64,000 bases of DNA from NCBI GenBank assembly GCA_030762175.1, contig CM060831.1:145219501-145283500 (forward strand). The letters run 5' to 3'. This DNA comes from Metallyticus violacea (taxonomy: Eukaryota > Arthropoda > Insecta > Mantodea > Metallyticidae). A program made the position numbers and the translations under genes. The notes under the pieces were generated by a model, which saw nothing but the letters and a program-made list of their open reading frames with translations, had not been told where the DNA came from and did not search any database. Below, in pieces: positions 35,701 through 47,305 of the stretch. How positions within the stretch are numbered: position 1 is the stretch's first letter; each line of letters begins with the position of its first letter.

Positions 35701-36190
35701 GGCGGTCCTGGTTGTCTACCATACTTGCCTGGTAAACCCAAGATTGCGGGTTTAACTCCGGTCAGGGTCGATGAATTTTTTTCGGGCGAATAGAAAAAAT
35801 GTTCTATAATTATTCTTATTTTTATTAAAGTTCTGATATCAAAGGATATTTTTCAGAAAATATTAGTTTGGGAAATTAAAGATAAGAATGGTTTAGTGTT
35901 TCCTTTGAAGTTTTGAAATTTTATTATTTCTAACATACAAAAACAAATCATTATACCAAATTTAAAAAGTAAATTTTAACACTATTTCAAAAATCCTAAG
36001 TATGGCTTCCTTCGGAAGGGAAGTAAAGTCGTGGGTCCCGTGTCGTATATTTACAACACGCAAAAGAACCTCAAACTTGAAAGAAGAGGCCTCTAAGCAA
36101 AATTTATCGGCCATTTCACGTGCTGAATTGAACGGGACGTTGATGACCTCAGATGTTAAAGAGCGTCCATAAATAAAACAAATCAAAAAA
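35701..36190 (+). repeat. SINE-A split by a 200-bp insertion
   Basis: The SINE-A head and B box (gggtttaactcc) run to ttttcgggcg at 35,788. The body resumes at aaaaatcctaagtatggctt (35,989) and continues to the tail. It is flanked by a 12-bp duplication with one mismatch, TTCCTTTCCTAT (35689-35700) and TTCCTTTCCTCT (36191-36202). This shows that the outer unit is one SINE insertion later interrupted. Confidence 0.92.
35789..35988. mobile_element. Unknown 200-bp insert inside SINE-A
   Basis: AT-rich segment inserted between the cgggcg and aaaaatcc of a SINE-A. No inverted ends, no clear duplication and no match elsewhere in the window were seen. It could be a MITE-like element or filler DNA. 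Confidence 0.5.
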
Positions 36191-36202
36191 TTCCTTTCCT
36201 CT

Positions 36203-38105
36203 ATCATCTTTCTGGGTGCTCTTTTGCTAACATCGAACCACCATGTTAATGCACCAATGGCTGGCCCTGCACCAGAAAGATCAGCTCTTGACCTCTGTTC
36301 AAGGGACAAATATAAAGACGTTACTAATGAAAAATATAAATAGGAGGTTATATTGCTGGTATAGAGTTCAGCTATATTTTGTCATATACGGCTGGTTACT
36401 ATGCAAAGACAGTTTTTGTTATAATTAGACAGCAGATCTTCAGATAAGTGCACTTTTCTTTCCATGGCTTTGATTTTAAAAAATCAGAACTATATTGAGG
36501 CATTAAAAACTTTAAATGTTTAGTTTTATAGTGCATATAAGTGCCTATTCCCCAGTTTCACGCTTAAAAGATGCATATTTAAGTTTGAAATTGCTAACTA
36601 AAGCATACGTAAATATCTTCATATGCTTTAAATTGGGTGACTGAATTTCGTCTTGACTGAAAATGAGAACTCAGGAAAGACAAAAAGTGTACATGAAATA
36701 TGCCCCAGCGATATCTCAGACGTGAAAATATATTTTTTGCCTTGAGACAGTTAATTTCCGTGTACTAACACCCTGAATAAATTGCCAACAATCCAATTAA
36801 TTATAAATAACCAGAATGTTCATACGTATAAATTTCATAAGGAAAGTTTTGGATTTTCAAGTAAGCCATTTGCATTTTAATGTAACCAAACAAAAGTTCA
36901 TGTTTTTACTACTTTTGTTCCCCTAAAGTAAAATCCCTTGTAGTCTTTGTTTTGATAGAAAGAGGGTTCAAAGGCCGGAGGTTTTACAGGTCCCAGCCAG
37001 AAAAGTCAAAGCTTATAAGAGAGTTCGTTAAAATCCATCGGGCAGTTCACAGTAGTACTTAAGTAGTTGGTTAGTGAGTTCATGTGTTTTTCAATCGTTA
37101 GCTCGTTCGTCGTAGTGGAAACATTAAGAGTAATGTCAAATTAGAAAAGTGTAAATTCATGTTTGAAAGGAAATTGAACATAGTCGAGGGCGGGTGTCCG
37201 CTGCAACGAAAACCAAAGCGCCAGATTCACTTTTTACTCTTGCGAGATTACTTCAGGAGGTGGTATTTACCACCCTATACATTGTCCAAGCCACGGGAGG
37301 ACTCGATACCTCTCTAAAATAAACTTCCATCACAGCACAACTGACAAGGTTTCCCAGCGTACATGTGTGTAAAGTTATTCCTTGACCCTGAGAGGATTGG
37401 CACGAATAATGAATCTGCTAGCCGTCTCCTTGAAGAGCGCAAACTTCTTTGCATTCCTTTCAGTTAACGCCACGGCATTACTAAAAGACACTAGCCAGGT
37501 CTCTATAGCCGACGTTGAGAAGAACATCTCAACACCTTAACAGTTGAAGCAGGGAATTGCAAGAGCGAAGAGGAAGCTCAACCAGGACACAGAGCTTTAC
37601 TGGCTTCCGCATCCCCCTATATGCACCATTTTGGAACCAAGGACCGAAAAGGATTTCATCCTTCTTCCTCTTATATATCTAAATTTACCTAATATACAAA
37701 CGTTTCAACATCAGCATAACTTATTAACCAATCAGATTCTTCCGCATCCCCTTTATGCACCAAAACAATTTCCCGCTTCAGCCTTCAAACTTATACCACA
37801 AACAAAATATACACATTTTTTGTGGAAAATTTGGGAAAGGAAATTCATTGTAAGCTAAAGTACTGAAAATTGTGACTAATTTTAAAAAGTGAGATCATTT
37901 TAATCTATCCAAAATCATATCCTTAGAGTTTATTTCTAAAACACATTTTAATAATTGACTTAGAAAATGAACAAACTATAAAATTCGTGAGCTTGACAGT
38001 AAAATTGTGATGAAAAGATATTCATACGAGCATTTTCTAATTGCCTTTAACAGGTACCAAATGTAAGTAATTATTCATTTTATTTCCATTATGTTCTCAT
38101 GAACT
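36203..38105. other. Unassigned DNA
   Basis: No gene is recognised. At 36,960-37,200 a TATA-like gcttataagagag is followed by gcagttcacagtagtactt, reminiscent of an LTR or Pol II promoter, but no partner copy is seen. The frame at 37544-37858 has no known motif. Confidence 0.35.
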
Positions 38106-38395
38106 TGTGGGCCGATAGGTGGCCGAGGTCGTTAAGGCGCGGACTCGTGAGCGAGAGGTCTAGGGTTTGATTTCCGCCAGGACCACCCGCTCTGACTGAG
38201 GGTTTTTTTTTTCTCAGGTTTTCCTCAGTCCTCATAAATGACAAATGCACCCTAAACTTAGGCCTGAACGTTTCCTTACTTAAAAAAATGATCTCTTCCC
38301 AATAATCATTTCATTGCATGTATCATCAGTGCCCACTACCTGTGGTGCCTCAGTAGTAAAAATGGGTGCTAAACACTATTCAAAAAAATTCTATG
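38106..38395 (+). repeat. SINE-B, full length
   Basis: Head taggtggccgaggtcgttaa, B box agggtttgatttcc, 3' end gggtgctaaacactattc. It lacks the gccggggaggt segment. Confidence 0.92.
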
Positions 38396-39393
38396 TCAAA
38401 ATTTTATTTAGTTTAATTTTTAATAGCTTTGCATATGGATATTTCATGAATATGAATATTTCGGTTAAGTTCAGGCTTAAACCAAAGTTTAAGTTTAATT
38501 GGTTTGAAATCAATGAAACTGAAAAAATAGTGCAATATATTTTTAAAACACTTCCACTTGTTTCCTTCTCTTAATAAACACACTTTTTTTCTCTTTTTTC
38601 AACGTTTATAAAATGTTATATTATTAAAATAATATTTCAATACATAATTACCAGTGATAATCCACAGACGTTTTATTTCAACATGAAATTATGACATGAC
38701 AACATCATAGGTCTCCCCCTTATCTTATGGGCTCCCTCCCGTTATCACCTGCGCATGCACTCCAGTTAGGAGACCAACTAATGAAGACACTATAAAGATG
38801 GCCAGGAAAGGCAGTTTCATTTATGGTACAGTTGTACAAATCATACATTTATTGTAATCAAAAAGAAAAACAATGTACAATGCTTACCAAAAGGCAATCA
38901 ATGTTACTTTTAGCTTTATAATTTAAGTTATACAAATACGTGCTTGATTTCAATTTACAATTTAAAAAATATCTACTGAGTCAAGAACAATAAGCCAAGT
39001 AATGCAAAACTTTAAGGTCAAGCACTCTTTCCTTATATTTAAACATATTAAAAGCTCAAAATCTTACAGAAAATAATAAAGAAAACACCCAAATATACAG
39101 AATTACTATAAATAATGCACAATGCATAAATTATTCAACGCCTTGGTCAGCAGTTGAGGCATGGAAAAGGAGCTACGAACCTGCAAATTTGGAATAGGTG
39201 ACCGAAAGGTGTCTTTACTCCCAAAAAGTCGCTATTCCTTCTCTCTCTTAAGTTCCAGATACGCTCGTAGTAAGCCCAATGTAAGATTATGACGTCATCA
39301 CTACCAGGGTACACTGCTAGTCTAGACCAATCGAGGGAAAGAACACGGGGAAATGATTAATCGGCAGAAATGTGGGAGTTCCTATCTATTACG
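38396..39393. other. Unassigned AT-rich DNA
   Basis: No gene or repeat is recognised. Confidence 0.4.
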
Positions 39394-39402
39394 CAGTACA
39401 GA

Positions 39403-39691
39403 GAACCGCCACGGGTGGCCGAGGTCGTTAAGGCGCGGATTCGTGAGCGGGAGGTATGGGGTTCGAATTCCACCAGGACCTTCTTCCCTGACTGAGGTTT
39501 TTTTCTGATTTTCCTAAGTCCTCATAAATGGAAAATGCCGGGGAGGTACCCCAAACTTAGGCCTGGAACGCTTCCTTTCCTTAAAAAAAAGCCTTTCCTA
39601 ATTTATCATTTCATTTCATGTATCACCAGTGTCCATCGCCTGTGGTGCCTAAGCAGTAAAAACGGATGCTAAACACTAATTTAAAAAAATC
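39403..39691 (+). repeat. SINE-B, reference copy with target-site duplication
   Basis: Well-preserved SINE-B. The head ccgccacgggtggccgaggt/cgttaaggcgcgg resembles a tRNA-Ser/Leu A box, and ggggttcgaattcc is the B box. The body has cctcataaatgg, tgccggggaggtaccc and ttaggcctggaacgctt. The 3' end has tgtggtgcctaagcagtaaa and ggatgctaaacacta. It is flanked by CAGTACAGA at 39394-39402 and 39692-39700. Confidence 0.95.
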
Positions 39692-39700
39692 CAGTACAGA

Positions 39701-40405
39701 ACTTAGGCGTTAAGTTATCGCCGTTCAGAGACTAGAAATATAATAATCCAGTCATTAAGATGAAGTGAACACGAAAAAAAACATAGAGAATAGTTTTGGA
39801 GTGAAATAGGAGAAGTGACAGAATCCCATAAAAATCCTGTACATTCCGTTTCACAATACATAAAGTAATACAGCTTCTGTTAGTGTGGTCTTGGTGAAAT
39901 GTTCGTGCCATGCTTTTGTAATGGCGTTATGAAACTTGCACAGCATGCTGTATTAATGTTGTTCACAATGTCATAACAACTCTTCTGCCTACCGCACCTG
40001 GCCATCAACCTACGCCACTGTGCTGACGCGCAGGACAAATTCTCCAAGGAGTATATATGTTTTAGTACAAATACACGGGAAGGCAATCTATGTTTATTTT
40101 TCCTCCGACATTCCTGCTCCCTTCGTTGTGATCGTCAGAAGATGCTTCTAGGGAAGGTGCGCTTCAAAATCTCTTTCCGGACCCGTGCTGGAAAGCTTAA
40201 CACTTCTTATACCTGTCAAGGACATGTTCCTTAGTCTTTTTTCCGATAAGTTTGAGATACACCTAAGAGCACCAAGATGACATTAACTGACAGTGCGTTT
40301 CTAAAACATCGTCGCTTTAACCCGCAGAGAGCTGTCTTTGGGAAAGATGATTAAAAGCTACATTTACGCTTCTTAAATTTTTTATTTTTTTCGGTTTTGC
40401 TTCTA
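39701..40405. other. Unassigned DNA
   Basis: No gene or repeat is recognised. Confidence 0.4.
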
Positions 40406-40488
40406 TTGTACCAAACCGCCGCGGCTTAGACGCTCGGTGTCTTCTTGGGAGCTGGTAAGCCTGGGTTTGATCCTCAGTTGGTACAATT
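40406..40488 (+). repeat. tRNA-like segment with paired ends
   Basis: gcggcttagacgctcgg resembles a D arm/A box and ctgggtttgatcctcag a T arm/B box. The ends form a perfect 10-bp inverted repeat (attgtaccaa / ttggtacaat), which would extend an acceptor-like stem. It may be a tRNA pseudogene or an intact SINE head. The middle is long enough for a class II variable arm. Confidence 0.5.
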
Positions 40489-40539
40489 TAGTAGATGATT
40501 TTCTTCAACATTTAAATTTTTAAAAGGTTACGGTTCAAC

Positions 40540-41300
40540 AAGAAGTGGGCGGGGATGGGAACAAAAGGTGTACTGGTTTATGATAGGGATTAGGGTGCTG
40601 GGGAAGAGTACTGAAAATTACTGAATTAAGAGAGAATTTGGGGCCTATAACAAGACCATAGAGTGTAAACTCAGAGTAGTGAAGTATTGGATGTCAGGTT
40701 GAGAGGGAATATAACATGGACATAAGAGATTGGAACGATAGAATTGGGATCATTTGGTTAGCAGGTCAGGAGAATATAAAGAGCGCATGGAGGAAATTCA
40801 AGAACCGCTTAAAGGATATGGATAAACAGCACACAATTACGGAATGCAGGAAGATGGTTTTGTTAGAAGTACAATCGGGGATGGAGGATTAGATCAAAAT
40901 AGGGGCCAAATTCATGAGCAAGAGCGCGTGGCTTAGACAAGAAGCATGGAAGATGATTAAGAACAAGTCGCTTGAGAATCTTCCCCATCAGTGAGAAGGG
41001 GGAATTATGGGTACATATACTGGTTGAATGTAAAGGTACGAGAGAATGGAGAAAAGTATCAACCACACACTCTACCAAAGCAAAGAGAGGGAATGTTTCA
41101 TGTTGGATTCTACTGATAGACAAGGAAAAGGATGAGGTGATTTTTTCAAGGAAGTGTGACAGCTCAGATCTGTAAAGTCTGGTAATTGGGGAAAACCAAT
41201 TGGGTGAATCTTTGTGGTGACATTATTAATGAATAATGTGATTGCTTCAGATTGTACTACGGAAATATAGTGGAATACCTGGTAGTAACTCAAACATATC
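40540..41300 (+). pseudogene. LINE C-terminal relic
   Basis: Fragments of a LINE C terminus. At 40,740-40,830 is WLAGQENIKSAWRKFKNRL, then an ECRKM segment. At 40,975-41,070 GELWVHILVECKGTREWR matches the E..W.H.L.EC....R Cys/His box found near the end of many LINE proteins. The preceding Cys pair is lost and stops interrupt the frame. Confidence 0.55.
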
Positions 41301-42114
41301 TAATTATATTATAAAAATACGTTCGGTCCATTGGACCCGTTCGCCTGTTGCAATTTAATGCAATGGGTTTCACTGGAATAAATACACTCTACTAGTAATT
41401 CTACTGGGAAAATTCCTAGCTGGAAAAGTAAGTCCAACCAATGAAAAAATTAAAGTAGCATTCATTTACTCATGCCTTAATTCCTATGACGGGTCCTTAG
41501 GACTGATCTTTCCACCGCTTTCTGGATCCACCTGGATCTCTGAGTACGACATTTAAAATAAAATGTGGGGGTTCTCTGTCGAGGTATGCATTTGATAAGC
41601 TCAAACCAGTTTTATCTCTACATATTTATTTTGTCGTTTAAACTCTTAACTTTGAATACCTTTCTTAAAGTTCCTTTATTATTTTATCTTCTCGTGTTAT
41701 TCCATTCACTCATCTTAGAAATCTCAATACTTGGGCATAAATTTTACTTAAGTCCAATTTTCGCTGCCATATAAGCGACTGGTCATATATATTATTGTAA
41801 ATAAAATTTAATTGTGTTTCCATTATAGTCTTCCTTTACACTTTTCTAATAGTATCACACATTTGATTATATTCTTGCAGTTTATATTCAACACACCTTA
41901 GATATGAAATTTAGGAGCCTAAAAAATCTAAGTGTTTGATGTGTTCAATGATTTTATATCCTATTTCCAAGGACCCACATTAGTATAAGCCTTAGGAAAT
42001 ACCGCACAGTTTCCAGTCAAGTATCTGCTGTCCTTAACTGTGTTTCAAAATGATGGTAAAGAATTCTAATCTTCACAGATAGCACTCTTCTGACCAGGTA
42101 AAATCTAAACTGGT
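41301..42114. other. Unassigned DNA
   Basis: No gene is recognised. The plus-strand frame at 41565-41774 is hydrophobic by composition only. Confidence 0.4.
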
Positions 42115-42785
42115 ACGGAAATGCCTAAATACCTGACTGCCGTGAAATATAGCAATAGGCTTGAACTGCGGTGGATGCCGGGGCATCGGGGCGTTTATGA
42201 AAACGAAAAAGCAAATCAGCTGGCTATGTCGGCGCTGGACTGGAGGTTGGGATCATTGCACACACTGCTAATACCGAGGTAAAAACATAGATTGGTGATA
42301 AACTTAGGTGACAAATGTATACTGGATAAAAACAGGAACTGTTCGGATAATTAGAATAGCAATGCTTTTTAAGGCAAATAAATGTTATAATTAACTATAC
42401 CCCTATAATGTAATTCAAAGATTTCATCTTTCCAGACCTCTCCTACAATTGCAATGAAGAGGTATAAGGAAAGTGGCTGCATTAATTGCTGAACATCATC
42501 ACTTAAGGAAACATGCACGAAAAGTGGGACTATATAAAGATAATCCCATTTGTAGTATGTGTAAACAGAATGAGGAGACCGCCTGGCATATCCTGTTTGA
42601 GTGTCCAATCATGGCAAGAAACAAACATTCTTTTTACAACCAGGGAAGATCTAGAAACGGACGTTGAGAATGCTGGAATTTGTTCAAGGAAACGGCGATA
42701 GCGTCTCTTCCAATGGGGTTGCACATAAGACATGTGACAGGTGGATAAAACTCCAATAAAACCTCCGTTATGTATTCTAATCTAA
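42115..42785 (+). pseudogene. LINE relic with RNase H end and Cys/His box
   Basis: At about 42,155-42,240 the plus strand reads LELRWMPGHRGVYENEKANQ, the last part of an RNase H domain (W.PGH.G..GNE.AD). After a broken stretch, LIAEHHHLRKHARKVGL and then ICSMCKQNEETAWHILFECP give the C..C....ETA.H.L.EC box near 42,548-42,610. RNase H followed by this box is known from the I/Jockey/R1-like LINE lineages. The RT itself is missing and the region is frameshifted. Confidence 0.75.
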
Positions 42786-43053
42786 TCAACGTTTTTATTT
42801 TCAACTATAAATTTGGTCTTATTGTTAATTACTATAACTTTGTACTTTTATGTGGGTATATTCGTAGTAAATTATAATATTCAATAATAATTACTTCATT
42901 TATATAGAGCCTTCTTAAACTATTTTCACTGTCAGAAATTAAAACTTGGTAATTTGCGAACATAACTAGTTTCACAAAAGCCTTATTTTTAAACGTACCT
43001 TTAATATTAAAAACTGTTAATTTTTTAAAGCATTAGTTTAATGTTTTGTAAGC
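42786..43053. other. Unassigned AT-rich DNA
   Basis: No gene or repeat is recognised. Confidence 0.4.
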
Positions 43054-43065
43054 GTGGAGGAATCT

Positions 43066-43355
43066 TTTTTTTTTTTTTTTGAGTAGTGTTTAACGCCCGT
43101 TTTCACTACTGAGGCACCACAGGCGGTGGACACTGATGATACATGAAATGAAATGATATATTGGAAAGGATTTTTTTTTAAGGAAGGAAGCGTTCCAGGC
43201 CTAAGTTTAGGTACCTCCCCGGCATTTGCCAGTTATGAAGACTAAGGAAAACCTGGAAAAAACCGCAGTCAGGGAGGACGGTCCTGGCGGGATTCGAACC
43301 GCAGACCTCCCGCTCACGAGTCCGTGCCTTAACGACCTCGGCCATCCGTGGCGGT
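43066..43355 (-). repeat. SINE-B with perfect 12-bp duplication
   Basis: Minus-strand full-length SINE-B from the poly-A side (T run, gagtagtgtttaacgcccg) to the head (aacgacctcggccatccgtg). It is flanked by GTGGAGGAATCT at 43054-43065 and 43356-43367. The perfect duplication suggests a comparatively young insertion. Confidence 0.95.
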
Positions 43356-43367
43356 GTGGAGGAATCT

Positions 43368-43877
43368 AATTTCCTTAATGTGATAAAGAATTTAAAACAA
43401 CGTTGGACAAAGTGAATTCAGTAACGAGGGAAACTATGGTAAAAATGACAAAAATGTCAAAAGAAGCAACCTTATTTTGTACTCCATTCCTAGATCTTTA
43501 ACCCCCAAACTCTTCAAATCTAGCCACTCGTGCCTTTTAGTGTGGGGTTAACGATCTTATGATCTGAGAGATTTCTCATTTTGAATTTAAAAATAAAGAT
43601 CAATAGTAAATATTTAAACAATGTTATTACTTAACCACATCCAAGTGGATCTTGCTGTTAAGGCATATCAATATCAGGCGCGGAAGGGATAATACGAGCG
43701 ATAATATATAATCCACAGCATTCGGAACTGGTGCTGCCATCTCGATAATAGTTGCAGTAGAGTTTTGTTCCGCTAGGTGGCAATATTAACACATCTGATG
43801 AGTGAGTGTTTAAAGTTTCATGCAGTTAGGTAGATGTGTTGAGATTCTATAGTACTTTTCATAATATTCTGTGTTTA
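43368..43877. other. Unassigned DNA
   Basis: No gene or repeat is recognised. Confidence 0.4.
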
Positions 43878-44176
43878 GTTTTTTTTTTTTTTCAATGTGT
43901 TTAACGCCCGTTTTTACTACTGAGGCACCACAGGCGGTGGACACTGATGATAAGTGAGGTGAAATGATAAACTGTGAAAGGGTATATTTTTAAGGAAAGA
44001 AACATTCCAGACCTAAGTTTATGGTACCTCCCCGGCATTTGCCATTTATGAGGATTGAGGAAAATCTGAAAAAAAAAAATACTCAGTTAGAGAGGACGGT
44101 CCTGGCGAGATTCGAACCCCAGACCTCCCGCTTACGACACCGCGCTTTAACGACCTCGGCCAATCGTGGTGGTGTG
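43878..44176 (-). repeat. SINE-B, full length
   Basis: Minus-strand copy from a T run through gtttaacgcccgtttttact to the head aacgacctcggccaatcgtg. It sits directly beside the 5' end of a mariner relic. The 136-codon frame crossing the junction (44021-44431) is a fusion of the two repeats, not a gene. Confidence 0.93.
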
Positions 44177-44179
44177 TGT

Positions 44180-44900
44180 TGTGTGTGGCGATTATACGAT
44201 GTATCCAAGATTAGAACAGAGAGTGTGCATCAAATTCTGTGGAAACCTCGGGGAAAATGTTACGGAGACCTTCGCCATAATTCAACAAGTATTTGGGGGA
44301 TAAAGCAAGAGATACACGTGTGTTTGAGTGGCATGCTCGGTTCAGGGCCGGCTGTACAGCTATTGAAGACGATGCTCACCGGTAGGCTACAATGCCTACA
44401 TTGTTGCCAAAGTGCACCACATCGTTCGTGAAGATCGACGTTGAACCATTGAAGACCTTGCTCGTGAAGTGGGAATTGGTTATGGAACATGCCAACGAAT
44501 TTTAACTACTGGATTGGAAACGCATCGTGTCGCCGCAAAAGTTGAGCCAAGGATCCTGACTGCTGATCAGAAGGCTCAGTGTGTTGAAGTTTGCACGGAG
44601 TTTCGTCAGGACGTATCCAATGACCCAACCTTCTTGTCCAGGGTCATCACCGGCGACGAGAGCTGGATGTACGCTTATGACTCTGAGACAAAACAACAAT
44701 CCTCCCAGTGGAAGAGCCCGAACTCAACAAGACCAAAAAAAGCGAGGCAAGTGAAGAGCAAAGTCAAGAGCATGCTCCTCGTTTTCTTTGATACCAAGGG
44801 GAATATGCTCAAAGAATTCGTCCCACCTCGTATATCGGCTCACGTGCTGTATCATCTGGTAAAGAAAGAAGTGCAATATCCGTGATACGAAGGACTACAT
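44180..44900 (+). pseudogene. Mariner transposase relic, 3'-truncated
   Basis: From the ATG at 44,199 the frame gives YPRLEQRVCIKFCGNLGEN and ETFAIIQQVFG, the start of an insect-type mariner transposase. After breaks it recovers at 44,440-44,880 with TIEDLAREVGIGYGTCQRIL, a VEPRILTADQKAQCVEVC segment, FLSRVITGDESWMYAYDSET (first catalytic Asp in GDESW) and KSKVKSMLLVFFDTKGNMLK. Sequence ends after the FVPPRISAHVLYHLVKKE region, before the second catalytic Asp (usually HDNA). The 3' third and the 3' inverted repeat are therefore missing. The best preserved block (138 codons from 44469) still lacks essential parts. Confidence 0.85.
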
Positions 44901-44905
44901 AATTA

Positions 44906-45371
44906 AGTAGTTAAACGATATTTGCATTTAAAAGGAGATTCTGAAAGGATCTGCCCACTTATGCCAACCATTACTCCCCCAGATAAAATTAAGGGGAGCT
45001 AGTCGGGTGAACCAGGCAACCGCGCAATTTTGTACTCGAACAATTACATGAAGTTCTTTCAAGCTTAGTCAAATGTAAGCACTGGTTGCAAAATTTAGCT
45101 GAAAAAAGAGGGGATCGCTCCATAATTTCACAAAAAAGAGGAAAAGAAAGTGTTTAATTTCCATATCTTTGAGCATTATTCTTATATAAATCTGTATACG
45201 AAACTGTCCTTTACCCCCACTAAAATATATACAATATGTAATATATGTGGTGTAAATATAATTAGTATATTTGGTGCATTATAATTAGTAATATAAATAT
45301 ATATGTATCATAGGGGTTAACTTCAATATGTGAATTTTATGTCAACAAAAGAAAAAGTTTTCTGGTGTAGC
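44906..45371. other. Unassigned AT-rich DNA
   Basis: No gene or repeat is recognised. Confidence 0.4.
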
Positions 45372-46125
45372 TGTTTACGGGAGCGCGGAACGCCAAGAAG
45401 GCCATAAACCGCTATTCAAAGGAAAAATAAACCCAGTATTATGTCACTTCTTAAAAAAAAAAAACCTACCGTTTGTGAGTGTTAATAAAGCCCAAGGCCT
45501 TTAAATGCGTTAGGGCAATGAGCTAGCCAGAGTCCTTTGTACAGTTACCTTTAAACCCACCAATGTGAATAAATGTTTTAAATTTTCAAGGGTGGCATGC
45601 GTTGGCCGGTGAATTTGAACCAACCAATAGCAGATGTATATTTTGAATTTTTAAAGCAAGACAGAGGACTTGCGCGTGCTTGTGTGGTCCCCATGGCTTA
45701 GTGAAGCCAACGTATAGTTAATATGAATCAAATATATAAGGAGGCATTTGCTCCTCTGGGGCTTTAGTTCGCACACTTACCGCAATTCACACTCTGACTT
45801 CAAAAATACAGTTCGACCAATCAGTTTCGGTACATCACTTATCGCAGAAACTCGGTTGATATATCAGAAAGTCAGACGATCAGATCAGATAAGTGCAGTT
45901 CATAGGAGCAGTTCAGATAATCAGATAATCAATGTATGTTTATTTCCTTGGATGTTGAGGCAGGTAAATTTATATTCGAAGCAGTTAAGTTCTCTTGTAC
46001 GCAGAACACCAGAGAACGCGAAAAATCTCGCGAATGATAAATTACTATAGATATTTAGATCTACTAATCGCATGATTATGAACACACTTGATATTCTTTC
46101 CCAGTCCTGTTGAGCACGAGCCACA
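45372..46125 (+). repeat. LTR-like dispersed repeat, copy 2
   Basis: Uninterrupted copy of the 21.9-kb repeat. It begins TGTTTACG and ends near gagcacgagccaca. It has a TATA-like atatataagg at about 45,733 followed by atttgctcctctggggctt. A TGT...ACA frame, a promoter-like middle and the common ~755-bp length suggest a solo LTR. The adjacent 4-base tagc strings are too short to count as a target duplication. No protein-coding part is attached. Confidence 0.65.
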
Positions 46126-46574
46126 AAATAGCTAAACAAAACCTTGAGATATTATCATGAAGCGTGGGCTACATCACAAATGCGATCAATTAACGACACT
46201 CCGCTACAAAATATGGCGATTAGCAACTAAATTGCTTCAGCGTTGGCGACCGACCTGTTGTCATCGACCAAATTCCTTCAAAATTGGCGTCCAGCGTGAA
46301 GACACTCGACGTCCAGAACAAACCGCTGGAATACTTTTCCTGAAATTCTCTTCCAACTTCAAAGAACTAATTTCTTAATGTATGATTATAATACTACTCG
46401 CTGTTAAGTATTTCGGTCCCATGATCAAAGTTGTTACAGAACATATAAACATTACAAAACAAGTACTCAGAGTAGCCCATATTGCTCGAGAGACTGACGA
46501 TGGTGCATAGTTAGGGGAGAGCAGAGCTTTTGCGATGGCAACATTAGAGGTAAGTCTATAAGTTCGCGGCCTAT
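46126..46574. other. Unassigned DNA
   Basis: No gene is recognised. The short frames on either strand have no known motifs. Confidence 0.35.
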
Positions 46575-46985
46575 ACCGTTTTCTAGATATGATAAAGACA
46601 AAAAAACTATATTTCACCTTTCAATATAGTTATTTTTACCATTTTCTAGATATGATAAAGACAAAGAACTATATTTCACCTTTCAATTTAGTTTTTTTTT
46701 TACCATTTTCTAGATATGATAAAGACAAAAACTATATTTCACCTTTCAATATAGTTACCTTTATTGCAATAATCTTTGAATTAACATTTCAACCCCCTCC
46801 CCAAATAGTCAGTCTTAAGCAAAATGAGTATAAACACAACCATCACTTCATCGTCACACTTAACTTTCCTTCCTCGAAGGTCCTTCTTGAGTTTTGAGAA
46901 GAGGAAATAGTTACTGGGAGCTAGATCTGGGCTATAGGGTGAATGGTCGATCTCCTTGAAGTCACATTTCTTCACAGTCTCTTCA
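46575..46985 (-). pseudogene. Mariner 3' relic with triplicated end
   Basis: The minus strand reads DHSPYSPDLAPSNYFLFSKL then KKDLRGRKVKCDDEV, the region of the third catalytic residue of mariner. Its 3' UTR matches the family of the 33.66-kb relic. The terminal ~63 bp, with ttttctagatatgataaag, is present three times in tandem (46,575-46,637; 46,638-46,701; 46,702-46,765). The N-terminal two thirds are missing. Confidence 0.8.
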
Positions 46986-47305
46986 GTTTTTTTTAATGTG
47001 TATACATTTTTTGCACCCTTTGTATATATAGATACAGTTCTGCAAACGTTTGCAAAATCGCGTCCTTCATTATCGTCACGATAGTCATATTTCTGTCTCG
47101 AAATAGGTGGGGACAAAATAAGGGCTGTACAGTGGATGACCCAATTCCTGGAAGCCACGTGTTTTCATAGGAACCATGTGGAATGGTGCGTTGTGCAGCA
47201 GACGAACTTCTCGGCTCAACACAGTGCTTCCCTATTATCGTTGTGTTCCTTTTTTTTTTTAGAAGTCTATTATCAGAACTACTCTGTTGTCCAACAAATG
47301 ATCTC
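46986..47305 (-). pseudogene. Second Tc1/mariner relic fused upstream
   Basis: The minus strand shows LLHNAPFH (worn HDNA.PH, second catalytic region) and ELGHPLYSPYFVPTYF (worn PPYSPDLAPSDYF). A ragged end then contains aaagggtgcaaaaaatgtat at about 47,003-47,022. That end resembles the inverted ends of the 1.6-2.4 kb element, so this looks like the 3' end of that family lying directly against another mariner fragment. Confidence 0.6.

Noticed and set aside
44021..44431. 136-codon frame as a gene
   Set aside because: It joins the antisense of a SINE-B to a broken mariner transposase.
45360..46130. 4-base tagc strings beside the LTR-like copy as target duplication
   Set aside because: The match is too short and would require moving the end of the repeat by several bases.
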